A stretch of 64,000 bases of DNA from Phyllostachys edulis. Taxonomy: Eukaryota > Streptophyta > Magnoliopsida > Poales > Poaceae. The translations under genes were made by a program, and so were the position numbers. Where the stretch lies: NCBI GenBank assembly GCA_036346405.1, contig CM070553.1, forward strand, positions 74,092,976 through 74,156,975, read 5' to 3'. The notes under the pieces were generated by a model that did not search any database, was not told the origin of the DNA, and saw nothing but the letters and a program-made list of their open reading frames with translations. Positions 23,640 through 35,374 of the stretch are shown in pieces (within the stretch, counting starts at the first letter, position 1; each line of letters begins with the position of its first letter).

Positions 23640-24000
23640 GCTAGGTACACTTTCGTTGACTCTCATCCCGCCATCGTTTTGTTTGATTCAGAGCATCTCA
23701 TTCCTTTGTTTCGAAGTCTTTTGCTACCGTTGGAGAGCTTCTTTCCTCTCCATTGTCGGTCCCGCTTACTCATTCGCTCTCTTGGTTCGGAGTTGAGAGC
23801 CGAGATTGAGTGTAGGATGTCCCTATCGAGATCGAAGGCGAGGGTTCTTAGCAAACCTTATCCTTCTCCATTCAAATGAGTCTAGATGTGATTCTTGGCA
23901 TGGATTGGTTGTCTCAAAGACATGGGACAAATCGATTGTGCCAGAAGCTCATCTCTCTGTCTAGTTCTTCCGGTGAGCAGGTTTGCTTCTCACCAAGTCG
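23640..24000 (+). pseudogene. Tekay-1 aspartic protease
   Basis: Around 23640-23700 it reads YTFVDSHPAIVLFDSEHLIP. The VLFDSGASHSF motif of gypsy proteases is recognisable, but the catalytic D-S-G reads D-S-E. SLDVILGMDWLSQHG-like sequence follows at 23878-23920 (vILGMDWL block). A frame break separates the two. It would cut the gag-pol polyprotein. Confidence 0.72.
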
Positions 24001-24099
24001 CTAGATCCTCATCTCTTCGCTTGAAGCGAAGCCCGCCCAGATATTAGCTAAGTCCCAACAGTTTGTGACTTTGTTGATGTCTTTCCCGCTGATCTTCCG

Positions 24100-24800
24100 G
24101 GATGCCACCCGCTCGAGACCTCGAGTTTGTCATTGAGTTGGCTCCTGCATCGCCCCTATCTCAAAGAGGCCTTATCGGATGCCACCGAACGAGTTGGTGG
24201 AGTTGAAGAAGCAGCTAATGAGCTGCAAGAGAAGGGTTTCATTCGCCCTAGCTCATCTCCTTGGGGTTGTCCAAAGCAATCTTCGTAAAGAAGAAGGGCG
24301 GTATTTTACGATGTGCGTTGATTACCGCCCACTTAATGAAGTGACTAGAAGAACAAGTATCCATTGCCCGCATCGACGATCTCTTCGATCAATTGACCGG
24401 AGCTCGAGTTTTCTCCAAGATTGATTTGAGAGTGGGATATCATCGAGTTCAGATTCGCCCGAGGATATTCCAAAGACAAAGATTCTCTACTCGCTATGGC
24501 TTGTATGAGTATACCGCCATGTCGCTCGCTTAACCAATGCTCCGCTTTGTTCATGAACCTCATGAATTCGGTATTCATGGAGTATTTGGATAAGTTTGTC
24601 GTGGTCTTCATCGATGATATTCTTATCTATTCCAAGAACGATGAGGAACATGATCAAGATCCGAGGCTTGTGTTAGGCAAGCTACGTGAGCACCAACAGA
24701 CGCTAAGTTCAAGAAGTGTGCATTCCGTTGAAGGAAGTGGCTTTTTAGGCCATATTCTTTCAAAGCAGAGGTGTAGCCGTTGATCCTAGCAAGGTCAGCG
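24100..24800 (+). pseudogene. Tekay-1 reverse transcriptase
   Basis: Shows GGRYFTMCVDYRPLNEVT at about 24300-24345, then RIDDLFDQLTGARVFSKIDL in another frame, and an intact catalytic box FVVVFIDDILIYSKNDEEH (24595-24650; the Y/F-x-D-D motif is FIDD). SVEGSGFLGHILSK follows at 24728-24765. At least three frame breaks. It would copy the element RNA into DNA from the tRNA primer. Confidence 0.88.
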
Positions 24801-24829
24801 ATGTTCTTTCATGGAGTCAGCCTATTTCG

Positions 24830-25440
24830 GTCACCGATGTGCGGAGTTTTCTCGGTTTAGCGGGATATTATCATCGCTTATCGAGAACTTCTCCAAGATC
24901 ATGGCCGATGACGGAGTTGCTCAAGAAGGACAAGAAGTTCTTGTGGTCCATCGAGTGTGAGGAAAGTTTCCAAATACTCAAGAAGCGTTTGACCACCGCT
25001 CTCGTTCTTGTTCTTCCCGATATCCATCGGCTTCGATATCTTTTGCGATGCTTCTCGTCGAGGCCTCGGTTGTGTCCTTATGCAAGAAGGCAAGGTAGTG
25101 GCCTATGCATCAAGACAATTGAGACCTCATGAACTCAACTACCCTACTCATGATTTGGAGTTGGTGCTGTGATTCATGCACTTAAGATTTGGCGACATTA
25201 CCTAATCAGAATCGCTAGAAGTGTATTCGATCACAAAGCCTCAAGTACTTGTTCACCCAACCCGACCTGAACCTCGTGCAAAGGAGATGGTTGGAATTGA
25301 TCAAGGACTATGATATGGGTATTCACTACCATCCGGCAAGGCTAATGTCGCTGTCGATGCGCTTAGTCGCAGCACATTGTAATGCCTTAGTGCTCAAGGA
25401 GCATTCGCCTCTTCTCGAAGCATTCCAAGCGCCTCAACTT
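24830..25440 (+). pseudogene. Tekay-1 RNase H domain
   Basis: Starts with VRSFLGLAGYYHRL (24838) and KKFLWSIECEESFQILKKRL, then a C-V-L-M-Q-E-G-K-V-V-A-Y-A-S block near 25070-25115, SLKYLFTQPDLNLVQRRWLE (25240-25290) and YDMGIHYHPARL followed by VAVDALSR-like sequence (25310-25370). The order and spacing are normal for gypsy pol. Frames change near 25060 and 25150. Confidence 0.85.
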
Positions 25441-25599
25441 GGAGATAGTTGAGCATGGATTTCGCTGCCATGGTTGTGCAACCAACCTTGGTGGATCGGA
25501 TCAAGTCCGCCAGCAATGGATTTGGGAGTGAGCCACATTAAGGCAAATGTCAAGGCCGAAACACCAAGTGCTTTTCTCGAGGATGAGCATGGTGTTGTG

Positions 25600-26640
25600 A
25601 GGTTCGCAACGCCTTGTGGTTCCAAAGGACATGGAGTTGCGGAATTTAATCCTCCATGAAGCCCATGATTCGCTTTTATCCATTCATCCCGGCCACAAAG
25701 ATGTATCAAGATCTCCGCCGAGATTTTGGTGGACCCGAATGAAGAGGGAAATCGCGGTTCGTTGTCGAAAGCGACGCGGTGTCGTCGTGTCAAGGCCGAG
25801 CATCGGCGTCCCTTTGGGATCGCTTCACCTTTGCCAATTCTCGAGTGGAAGTGGGATTCGATCGAATGGATTTCATCACCGGTCTACCCACATCCTCAAG
25901 AAGAATGATGCCATTTGGGTCGCCATCGATCGATTGACTAAGGTGGCACATTTTCTTCCCACAAGACCGACCTTGGGTAGGTCTTTTGGCGGAGCTCTAC
26001 ATCGCCTCGATCGTGAGTTTGCACGGTGTCAAGACTATCGTGTCGGATCGTGGATCCTTTTCACGCCTCGTTTTTGGCATAGCTTGCAAGAGGCTATGGG
26101 CACTCATCTTGCTTTTAGCACAGCGTTTCACCTCAAACCGATGGTCGACCGAGAGGGTCAACCAAGTTTTGGAAGACATGCTTCGTGCTTGTGTCCTTTC
26201 CTATGGGAAGCATTGGGAGAAATGCTTGCCATTCGCCGAGTTTTCTTATAACAACAGCTTTCAAGCCAGTCTCGGCATGGCACCTTTTGAGGCCTTATAC
26301 GGGAGAAAGTGTAGGACCCCGTTGAACTGGTCAGAGACCGTGAGAGACCTCTCTTTGGCGGACTCAATCAATGAGGCCGAGCGCCAAGTCCAAATTTTAT
26401 TCGTGAGCATTTGCGCATACTCAATCCAGCAAAAGAGCTATGCGGATCGCCGTCGACGTGAGTTATGTTTTGAGCCTAATGACTTTGTTTATCTCAAAGT
26501 CTCTCCTTTGAAGGGCCATCAACGTTTCGCGTCAAGGGCAGTTGGCTCCTCGATATGTCGGTCCCTACCGCATTATCGAGAAGAAGGAGCTGTTGCCTAT
26601 AAGTTGGAGTTGCCACTGCACTTGCGGGGTACATGATGTT
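25600..26640 (+). pseudogene. Tekay-1 integrase
   Basis: H-H-C-C zinc region around LILHEAHDSLLSIHPGHKDV (25645-25710). Then WVAIDRLTKVAHFLP (first catalytic Asp region; 25915-25960), VSLHGVKTIVSDRGS (second Asp; 26010-26055), a catalytic Glu region near NQVLEDMLRACVLSYGKHWE (26160-26220), and LPFAEFSYNNSFQASLGMAP with FEALYGRKCRTPLNW (26226-26330). The GPY/F module APRYVGPYRIIEKK is at 26545-26585. Two or three frameshifts. It would insert element DNA into the chromosome. Confidence 0.9.
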
Positions 26641-26892
26641 TTCCATGTGTCCCAGCTTAAGAAGTGCCTCCGTGTTCCAACTGAGGAAGCTCCGTTGGAA
26701 ACCCTCGATGTCCAGGAAGATTTGACCTATCGCGAGCACCCTGTTCGCGTACTCGATGAGTCTGAACGAAGAACAAGGAATAAGACCATCAAGTTCCTTA
26801 AAGTTCAGTGGTCGAACCATTCCGAGGATGAGGCTACTTGGGAAAGAGAAGAGCGTCTGCGTGCGGACTATCCATCTTTCTTTACCGAGTGA
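26640..26892 (+). CDS. Tekay-1 integrase C-terminal chromodomain
   Basis: In one open frame: HDVFHVSQLKKC, then YREHPVRVLDESERRTRNKT, IKFLKVQWSNHSEDEATWER and LRADYPSFF before the stop TGA at about 26890. The W-x-(2)-H...E-A-T-W-E pattern is the chromodomain found at the integrase end of chromoviruses. In the family it targets insertion to heterochromatin marked by histone methylation. This is the least damaged part of the element's pol. Confidence 0.88.
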
Positions 26893-26916
26893 GCCAAATC
26901 TCGGGACGAGATTTCT

Positions 26917-26933
26917 GTAAGGAGGGGAGATTT
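26917..26933 (+). promoter_or_regulatory. Tekay-1 polypurine tract
   Basis: 'aaggaggggaga' followed by 'tttt' directly before the 3' LTR start TGTAACATCCC. This is the expected primer site for plus-strand DNA synthesis. Confidence 0.85.
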
Positions 26934-29900
26934 TGTAACATCCCAAGTGTATAATCAGGGTTATTCAAGTATAATTATATGTGTAGAAATTAAAACTTTT
27001 TCTCACAACTTGAAAACCCTTTCAATCTCATGTAATTCTTGTCCAAGAGTTGTGTAAACCAAGAACACAAAGCTCTTGTTGACCAAAAGTCAAATTCATT
27101 TTCCAATTCTCTCAAATCTTGTGCCAAACAATTGGAAAGTATCTTCCTTGGTCCTAAAACTGAGGTGGGACCCCTCTGAAAAATATCACAAGTTGTAAAA
27201 CTAGTTTGATAATTTTTGGAGGTAAAATGAATCATTGAACAACCTTAATGAAATTCCTGAGAAAAATGCATGGCATAATAACCTCTGGAAAATTTATGTA
27301 AGGTTAATCATGTTGTCAGCTAGCTCCAGTTAAAATCTTATGAATTTTGGAGTTCATTTGCTATCTCAAACAATTTTGCAAAGTCTTAGCTGTTAGAAAA
27401 TTAAATTTAAAACAGGGCACTGTTCCTTGGGCATGCCAGACTCAAACCGGGTCCGGCCCAACCCCATCGACCTCCTTTCCCATTTGATGAGGTCGAGCCG
27501 TTGGATCCAATCCAACCGCCACGACCTCCCCCTCAACCAAGGCCCCCAGGACCTCCCCATTCGAGGTCCTCTTGACCTCGTGGACCTCCTCGGGTCAACG
27601 TGGGCATCAGACCTCCCCACCTCATCAGGTCATAGCCGCTGGATCAAAGATCCACGGCCACGACCTCCCACGTGTGTTAAACCTCAAAGGACCTCCTCGT
27701 CTTTGTAAGCCATCGCAGCGAGGTCATCCCACCTATGTGAGGTCTTGGCCCTTGGATTCAAGATCCGCGCCCGACCTCCCTCTTTGTTAAACTAAGCAAG
27801 TCCACATCCCACCCACGTGAGGTCACACCATTGATCAAAATCCATGGTCACGACCTCCTCTCGAAAAATATTACAAGAAGGTCCTCCCGCTTTGATGAGG
27901 TCGGTGCCCTTGGATTTACATCCAAAGGCCATGACCTCCCCTCATGTCTTTTGATCGCGTGCGTTAAGTCCTCATTGAGATCCAAGACTGCTGGATGGAG
28001 ATCCAACGCTTTGGACCTCTGTCCATTTCTCACGCGTTTTCACGTTAAGTGAAATCGTGAGGCCATGACCTCCCACGTTTGATCGTGTGGCTGGGACCTC
28101 CTCCCGGCCACTTAAAACATAACGGTTCAAAATGGGATCCGATGGCCAGACCTCCTCGAGGTCTCATCCAATGGCCACTAGGACCTCCCTGTTCTTCTCC
28201 TTCCTCTGCGCGTGGGAGCTTCGAAAGATGCATTTAATGCATGTCCGAGCAGGAGGTACTGCTCAATGACTCTTTGTTGACCCACATTTAATGTGGTCGA
28301 CTTTTCGCCTCAATGGTCACCGAGCCCGCTCTTGTCACCCCATGTCTTGTCCACCCCATAGACCATGCCATGGGCCAAGCTCACCATGAGCTTAGCGGTG
28401 GTCTAAGACCTCAATTGCCCTTGGATAAAACCACCTCCACGGTTTTCTGGCTTCCTTTGCACACCATTATCACTTTGCTCACACCTCGTGCTTGTGAGCT
28501 CTAGACACCAAAGTTCCTTGGTCGCTTTTGTTGGAGCTCAAGCTCCTTGGTGGGCAAGGGTCATTGAGAATTTTTCTCCTCTCCTTGCTTCCATTGTGCC
28601 TTCCTCTGGGACCAAGTCCTAACTAAGTTGTTGGACATTTGCAGAGGGGACAAAGTGGAGCTTGGAGTCGAGCCGAGGCTTGAACTTGACTTGAGCAATG
28701 GAGCTCCCCATCTTCCCCAACTCAAAGCCAGCACCATCCCCGACCTCCCGGCATCTTAAGGACCTCCTGTACCTCCCGATAGTCCTTAGTCTTTGGCACT
28801 GCAATGTATGTTGTCTGCGGAGCTCTTATTTGGCACACGCTTGAATGTCGCATGGAGCATCATTTTATGCTTCAAAATTTGGCCGTGTGATCTCTTCGTT
28901 GTCCTCTCGGCTCACGGCGCTCAACGCCGTCGTCGCCGTCGAGAAAGCTCATGGTGTGCGCAACACTATTGCGCACACGATGATAAACTTGGTTGTCGCC
29001 GCGAGGTCCGCATCGCCGGCAACAACCATTTCTTCAAGCTCGGGATGTTGTCGGATGTCCCGAGCGTGTCGTTGTCATTTTAGGACCAAGATCCTGGCTT
29101 TTATGGTGCTAATCATTGCCCAATCTCGCAATCATTGGCGTCTTAGCTGCCTTAAATCCATCCTTTAATGCGTGCATTAAAGACCTCCCGAGCGCACGGA
29201 CCTCCTCGTGGTCCCTCGCGCTTTAATGCCCTGTCCAAACGCTGCAGTGCGCGAAGTTAAAGCGCTGAGTCGGGACGCCCAGACCTCCTCCGAGGAGATC
29301 CGAGCGCCCAAGACCTCCCCTTGCGCGATCTCGACCATCCAGACCTCCCCGGAGGTCTCAGAAGGTTTAGATCTCACCGCTAAGGACCTCCCTTTAGATC
29401 TGGTCCGTTCCTGACCTCCCCATCATCGTTGTGGTTCGTTGGATCCTCAATCTACGGCCACGACCTCCCCTTGCCTCGCGCATGTGAGTTGTTAGGAGGT
29501 CCAGACCTCTGGACCTCACATGTGCGTGCGTGTTGATCTCTCGGGAGGTCTCGAGCCGCTGGATCTGTGATCTGTGGCTCACGACCTCCGTGTCTTTGTG
29601 AGTTTTAGAAATTCGGTGAAGTCTTAGTTATAAACTAAAACAAGGTATAAACTTTAGAATTTCATATCTTTTTCATTTTAAATCCAAATGAGGTCATTCA
29701 AATTGTGTTAGCTCTGTCTTGAACTTGACCTTAATCCAAAAATGATTGTAAGTTGAGTTCAGCTCCAGAGCACAGTTAGCCACTAGGTTTTAAAACTAAC
29801 TTTAAACATACATTCAAATTAATGCTTAACTTGTAAAAATTCATAACTAATGCTCTGTAGATTCTTTTTAAGTGAGACCAACTTTGTTAGCTTCCTCTAT

Positions 29901-31964
29901 TAATGAACTCACTGTAAAAATTAGATTTGAGCATATTGCTGTTATAGAAATAAGGACTTGTGCATTATAATTTTGTTCAAGTTCTTGTTTTTGAAAAATT
30001 ATAGAAAGTGCAATATAGCTCCAAATGGGATGAACTCAATTGTGTTATTCATCTCATGAGGTGCTGGTTTCACAGTAAAAATCTCAGCCTCACCACTTTT
30101 CTAGAAAATGTTGCCTCATAATTAAATTAGTGAATAGTGCAGTTTGGTATTTTCAGGGCTGAGCAGAATTGTTTTGCTCATAACTTTTGCATTAAGAATC
30201 CAAATCCATTGGTTCTTGTTGCTAAATTCCTAAAAATCACCCTCTTACTGCTGTAGAAATTACAGAGAATTTGGAGTTCGTTTGCTGTGCTGTCTTGTTG
30301 TTTTTCGTCGTTTTATCGGTTCTTTATCGTTTTTCCGTTAGGTTTCGACATTTGTGGTGATCCCGCAAATGACCCTCCGCAACAAAGTGACCAGCAGCAA
30401 GGCAAGCAGTTTGACCATTTCCATCATTGTCCCATTATTTTAAAGCTTACTACTTTGTTTTACTTCTATGTATGCATGCTACTTTGTGTTAAATGTCGCT
30501 AGCTTTCCTATAGTTGCATAATCTGTAGGAATTGTTATCCTCTACTACCAATGAGCCTAGGTTATTCGCTGTGGTTTGAGCTCGTTGGATGAGCTCTTAT
30601 CACTTAGTAGTTGCGCTTAAACTGCTTAGACATGCTTAGCTATCGGTAGTAATGGGCCATCATCGACATAGTCGATGGTCTTGATCACACAAGTATAATT
30701 ATTCCTCCTATATGTCCAGCACTTGTGCTTTGATTAATTTGTAAAATCAAAACTGAAAATAAAATGTCGATTTAGACTTGGGCATATTGGATGGATGGTG
30801 CGGTTCTTGGAATGTGGTGGTATGCCCGGGTCCCTAAGGACCGAGTACTTGGGTCACTAAGCGCTTTTATGCTAACCACACGAGGGGATATGGGACCCTC
30901 TTGACTAAGTACTTTGGGAGGTGTTAATTATGAGCTGGTTGGTGGGTATGTTTTAATAAAATCTGTGTGTGTGGTGTTGGGAGGGAGCATTGGCGGACGG
31001 TTAGGCTGTCTAATGTGTCTTGTCCCGTGGGTTGCGGCTCGTAATTAGCATCGCCCATTGGAAATGTCTCAGAGGACTTAATGTGCCGCACACCAAAGGT
31101 CGTGTGCCTAAAGGAAAGGCGGTCGACGTGTGGGTACATTGGTACACCCTCGCAGGATAAAACTATTCAATAGCCTCGCCCTAGGTTATGGACATGCTTG
31201 GTAAGGTCGTTCAAGACTAGTCTCAACCTTTTAATTAAAACTTGATGGGTTGGTATGAACGGGAGTTCATGTTATTGTTGTGGTGACTAAGGGTTAGTCA
31301 CTTCCGTGTTTGTTCTTGTTGTTGTTATTATGTTATTATCGCGTTGTATTTCAACAATTAAAAATGCTTTATCAAATTGCCTTCAATCTATTATGTTATT
31401 GCAAATGAAACTTGCTTTGTGCTAAAATGTAAGTCCAAAGCTCCATCCACTTAATTAAAGCTTGCATGTAGCTAAATTATAGTTCTGTTATCTTACACGT
31501 CAGTCTTGCAGTACAATAAACAAGTTATTGTACTCATTTGCTTTGCTTAACAAATTTGTTGCAGAGGACGGAGGTGAGCTCCAAGAGCCTTACTTACGTG
31601 CCACGTGTTGTCGCTTGTTTTCGACGACTAGCTTGGCGGTCGGTCCGATGCCTAGGGTTTAGGCACACCGATTGGCTTTGTGTTATAGCCATCTTTATGG
31701 CACTTTTGCTTCATTGTGTATTCTTGTAACTTATTGCTATTTGGCCTAAGGGCCCTCTTTTGTAGTAGCTATTCCATATTAATATTAACTTCGGTTTGTT
31801 GCTTATGTTCTATGTGTTGTATGGAATTGATATATTCTTTTGTTGTGAGGTATGTATAACGCATTCGGGAGTATACATCTTCGAGACCGAAGTTTATTCT
31901 GGTTGATAATACTAGGTCAATTGATGACTAAGTATTATGAGCCTAATAAACATCGGGTCTCACA
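26934..31964 (+). repeat. Tekay-1 3' LTR
   Basis: Aligns over its full length with 16738-21795. AT-rich segments are identical (for example about 19440-19970 against about 29627-30155), while the GACCTCC-rich segments differ by frequent 1-2 nt indels. It ends GGTCTCACA at 31964. Confidence 0.95.
30342..30401 (+). other. Tekay-1 3' LTR micro-exon-like block
   Basis: 60 nt, acceptor 'tttttccgttag|gt', donor 'gcaag|gcaag'. Phase-1 frame fully open: FDICGDPANDPPQQSDQQQ then G. Its partner is at 31565. Confidence 0.55.
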
Positions 31965-32026
31965 TTGATATTGGCATTGGGGTCCACTGATCCACTGGTG
32001 CTTGCCGAAGAGCGGGACTGGTCCAT
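31965..32026 (-). pseudogene. Element E gag, N-terminal part
   Basis: The minus-strand ATG at 32026 opens MDQSRSSASTSGSVDPNA and runs to the TTGAT duplication at 31965-31969, where Tekay-1 interrupts it. It continues in frame at 16737. The start is chosen because the frame is open from here and the leader upstream has no longer frame. Confidence 0.72.
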
Positions 32027-33511
32027 CTTGGAAACAAACCAGCCAGGTTTAATAGATAAGAGAGAAAAGCACCACAGATGAGAGGGGAAAGCACTTAGGT
32101 GAGAAAGGACAAGGGAGGAAGATTGAACATCCTAGTCGGGGGAAAGGTAGGTTAAACCCGAAGAAACAAGTGGCCGAAGGGCCAAAAGAGGCAAAAGGTG
32201 CAATAGGACCTCCTACTGGAGCTCTTATTGCACGAACTAACGATGCAAAACTGAGGGGACCACTAACAGAAGGAAACTAGCAACAACAGCTATAGGGTTG
32301 GGCCGACGAAAACAAACTCCTAACAACAAGAAGTCCAACGGGATGTCCTTTGAGAGCAAGGACATCGCTGCCACTTCTTCTAAACAGCTCTTTTCTCAGG
32401 AGTTACTTGCCATCACCAAGGGTTGGGTGCTAGCCAAGAGCCAGGAATCGGCCTTCCTAACTTGGCTGGGTCCTAAACCTATGACTAAAGAGGTCCACCA
32501 AATCACTTATCTTAAAGACATCCATTTAGAACAACCAGTCCACCGATTAATCTCCCAGATCATAGGTAAATCAACAAGACTCTCGAGTTCTTCCTTGGTC
32601 GAGCTTAAGCAAACCCACAAATGTGCACTTTAATTGCATGTTCCTTTGTTCCATATCAACAGGATTCTCAAACCAAACATCACTTTTCAGATTAAGAGGC
32701 CTAAAATCACCTTGCAAGTACACTTAAATCCAAAATTGAAAACAAGGTTTTCCCCGAAAGTCTTCCTTTAATACACAATCTTTGATTGGATCCACCAATC
32801 ATTTCACCAACTAACCAGCAAAAGTTATAATTATACTACTATCAAGGATAAACCTCAGACACAAAGTCCATATTCAGATCAGGATGGGTAAGGCTTGGCT
32901 AAGATTCTCTTCGAATTCTGATTCTTGATCCACTCAAGACCAACCAGATCCAGAAAAACCCTTAAACTCAGATTCAAGCTTCCAACCAAACGTTACAATT
33001 AGTCTAAAATCTTTCAATAATCCCATCAAGAACTCACAATCCTTCATCTCCTAGGATTCATTAAAACCTTCATCTTAGAAAAGAATCCCAAAATTTCCAA
33101 TTCTCAAGATCAAATCCAAAAAGGCTTCTTTCAAGCTACCCAGCTTGGCATCCAACACCTAGGTTAATCTGGTAAGCGCAACTCTTGAAAAACCAGGAGC
33201 TGCCCACTACACCAACTGCTCGGGCTGGCAGCACTAGGACATGAAGGCTCGGTCCTATAGCAGTTCTCGAGGTAAGGAGGCCCAATTAATGTTCAAATTA
33301 GAGTTCCAGAAAGGATAAGATTCAGAATCGAAAGCGAGATAAGAAAGAATAGAGTAAAAGGAGAAAAGATTGGAACAAGATGAGACTAGAATTAGAAAAA
33401 GACAAGAGGAGAACCTCTAAGCAAGCTTTTAAGTTGGTTTGATTTAGAAAATATTTGAAACGGACTAAAACGACCATGCTAACTAGGGTTACGTCCAACA
33501 GTCGATATGGA
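32027..33511 (-). other. Element E untranslated leader
   Basis: About 1.5 kb of AT-rich sequence between the PBS and the gag start, with no convincing coding region. A long leader is usual in large non-autonomous plant LTR elements. Confidence 0.6.
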
Positions 33512-33523
33512 GCTCTGATACCA
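33512..33523 (-). promoter_or_regulatory. Element E primer-binding site
   Basis: The minus strand reads TGGTATCAGAGC, complementary to the 3' end of initiator Met-tRNA, two bases after the LTR end (TCACA|ag). It fixes the orientation of element E as minus. Confidence 0.92.
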
Positions 33524-33610
33524 CTTGTGACGAACCACCCTGTGATATACAGCAAAGGTCCGAGAGGACCATTTTTTTTTTTGAGCTCCGGTACTTCCTG
33601 AGGGAGGTCT

Positions 33611-33740
33611 ACCAGGACCTCCCAGGAGGTCTTCAAGACCTCCTGGAGGTCTTGGCCAACCACCAGCGAGGTCCACCAGGACTTCCCAGGAGGTCTTCAA
33701 GACCTCCTGGAGGTCTTGGCCAACCACCAGCCGGTAGCAC
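33611..33740. repeat. 64 bp direct duplication with perfect hairpins in E U5
   Basis: 'accaggaccttcccaggaggt'-type units at 33611 and 33675. Each holds a perfect 12 bp inverted repeat (CCAGGAGGTCTT, 1 nt, AAGACCTCCTGG) at 33622-33646 and 33686-33710. They lie 80-200 bp from the LTR end. Confidence 0.9.
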
Positions 33741-34219
33741 CTCTTGGTATATCACAGAGAGGTCCGATAGGGAGATTCCAGCGAGAGCTCCAGGCGAGAG
33801 GGAGGTCCAGACCCAAAGGGGTCTGAGCCAGAGGAGCTCGGAGGGGTTCAACAGGTCAGGAAGAAACCGAGGAGGAAGTTGAAATGAGGAGCAGGGAGGC
33901 AGCGGTGCCCTCTGGTGCTCTATTTAAAGAGCAAGGGGAACAGAGCACCAACACAAAGAAACGACCAGGTTCAAGGTATTAGGACAAGGGCACACTGCCA
34001 CAAGGTACGAAAAGAAATAAAGAAAGCAAGGGATGTGACACAAAGTAGAAAAAGAGTACAAAGGTAGGTGGCAGCATTTAATGTGACTCAACCACATCAA
34101 ATGCGCTTCAGACTGCCAAAGGGGCTAGTCAAAAGGTGCGCAGACCAGTCAAAGGACATGGTCCGCGGTCCAAAGAGGAGGTCCAAGGAGGAGGTCCAAG
34201 AAGGAGGTCCTGCGAGGAG

Positions 34220-34610
34220 GTCCTAGGACAAACAGGGAGGTCTAGACCTCAAAGGTCTAAACACAAAAGGGGAGGTCTGAACCTAAAGGGGGTCCAAACA
34301 CAACAGGGAGGTATGAACCTAAGGAGGTCCAAAACACAACAGGAAGGTCTGAACCTAAGGAGGTCCAAACACAATAGGGAGGTCTGAACCTAAAGGAGGT
34401 CCAAACACAACAGGGAGGTCTGAACCTAAGGAGGTCCAAACACAACAGGGAGGTCTAGACCTAAAGGAGGTCCAAACACAACAGGGAGGGTCTAGACCAC
34501 AAAGGTATAAACACACAGTGAAGGAGGTCTAGACCACAAGGGTATAAACACACAGAGAAGGAGGTCTAGACCACAAGGGTCTAAACACAAAGAGGTCCTA
34601 AGGATATGAG
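34220..34610 (-). repeat. Degenerate tandem repeats in E U3
   Basis: Successive copies of 'gggaggtctgaacctaa' + 'ggaggtccaaacacaaca' about 54 bp apart from 34230 to 34490, then a variant with 'ggtataaacacaca' to 34590. Confidence 0.85.
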
Positions 34611-35374
34611 GTCCAAAAGACACAGCAAGGAGGTCCTCTGGACAGGAGGTCCGAAAGACAAAAGATAGCTGGACCTCAAAGGGAGATCCAACCCTCAAAC
34701 AGATCTAGACCCCAAGGAGGTCTAAATCACGAGAGAACCAGACCTCAAAATAGGTCCCAAGCACAAGGGGTAAGGCGCTCGAGGAGGCCCTGAGAGCAAG
34801 GAGGTCCTGACGGTCAAAATCTCCAAAAGGGAAAATCCGATGGTCAAGATCTCAAAAAGGAGAGGACCTGAACGGTCTAGATCTCAAAAAGGTAACGAGG
34901 AGGTCCTGACACTCGGATCTCCAAAGGGGAGGTCCGATAGTCAAGATTTTCCAACAAAGGGAGGTCCTGACGGTTAGATTTCCAAAAGGGAGATCCAACG
35001 GTCAAGATCTCAAACCAAGGGAGGTCCGCGGAGACAAGGATGCGTAGGAGGAACAGGAGCCGTTAGATCTTGATCGGACGGAGCAAGGCAAATGGGCCGT
35101 TCGGACCAAGCGAACGAGCCAACTTAACCAAGCCGTCTGATGTAGATCGAAGGGCACAAAGAGAAAGGGATGTTCAGACCAAGCTTAATCGAAGTCCTCG
35201 TGATCGGGCCATCCAAATAGCATCGAACGGTCCTAAGGCATGAAAGGCAAAACTCAAGCGGCACGACCGCAAGAGCCGGCGGTGAGTCCAAACGCTAGAG
35301 AGGCCTAGGCCTAAAGAGGTCCGGACCCTTGATCCAACAGAGGAAGGATGCAAGGCTAAGATCTCCAAAAGGGA

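Larger units (their letters stand above)
16738..31964 (+). mobile_element. Tekay-1: full-length chromodomain Ty3/gypsy retrotransposon (Tekay/Del type), 15,227 bp
   Basis: LTRs 16738-21795 (5,058 bp) and 26934-31964 (5,031 bp) start TGTAACATCCC and end GGTCTCACA. TSD TTGAT on both sides. The internal region (5,138 bp) holds a PBS for initiator Met-tRNA, gag, protease, RT, RNase H, integrase and a C-terminal chromodomain in gypsy order, and a polypurine tract. Chromodomain plus very long LTRs points to the Tekay/Del clade. An AT-rich LTR stretch of about 530 bp is identical in both LTRs, so the insertion looks young, despite many frameshifts in the genes. Confidence 0.95.

Noticed and set aside
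24100..26892. Endogenous plant pararetrovirus or other viral pol
   Set aside because: Protease-RT-RNase H-integrase-chromodomain order between LTRs with a Met-tRNA PBS and 5 bp TSD is a Ty3/gypsy chromovirus, not a pararetrovirus.
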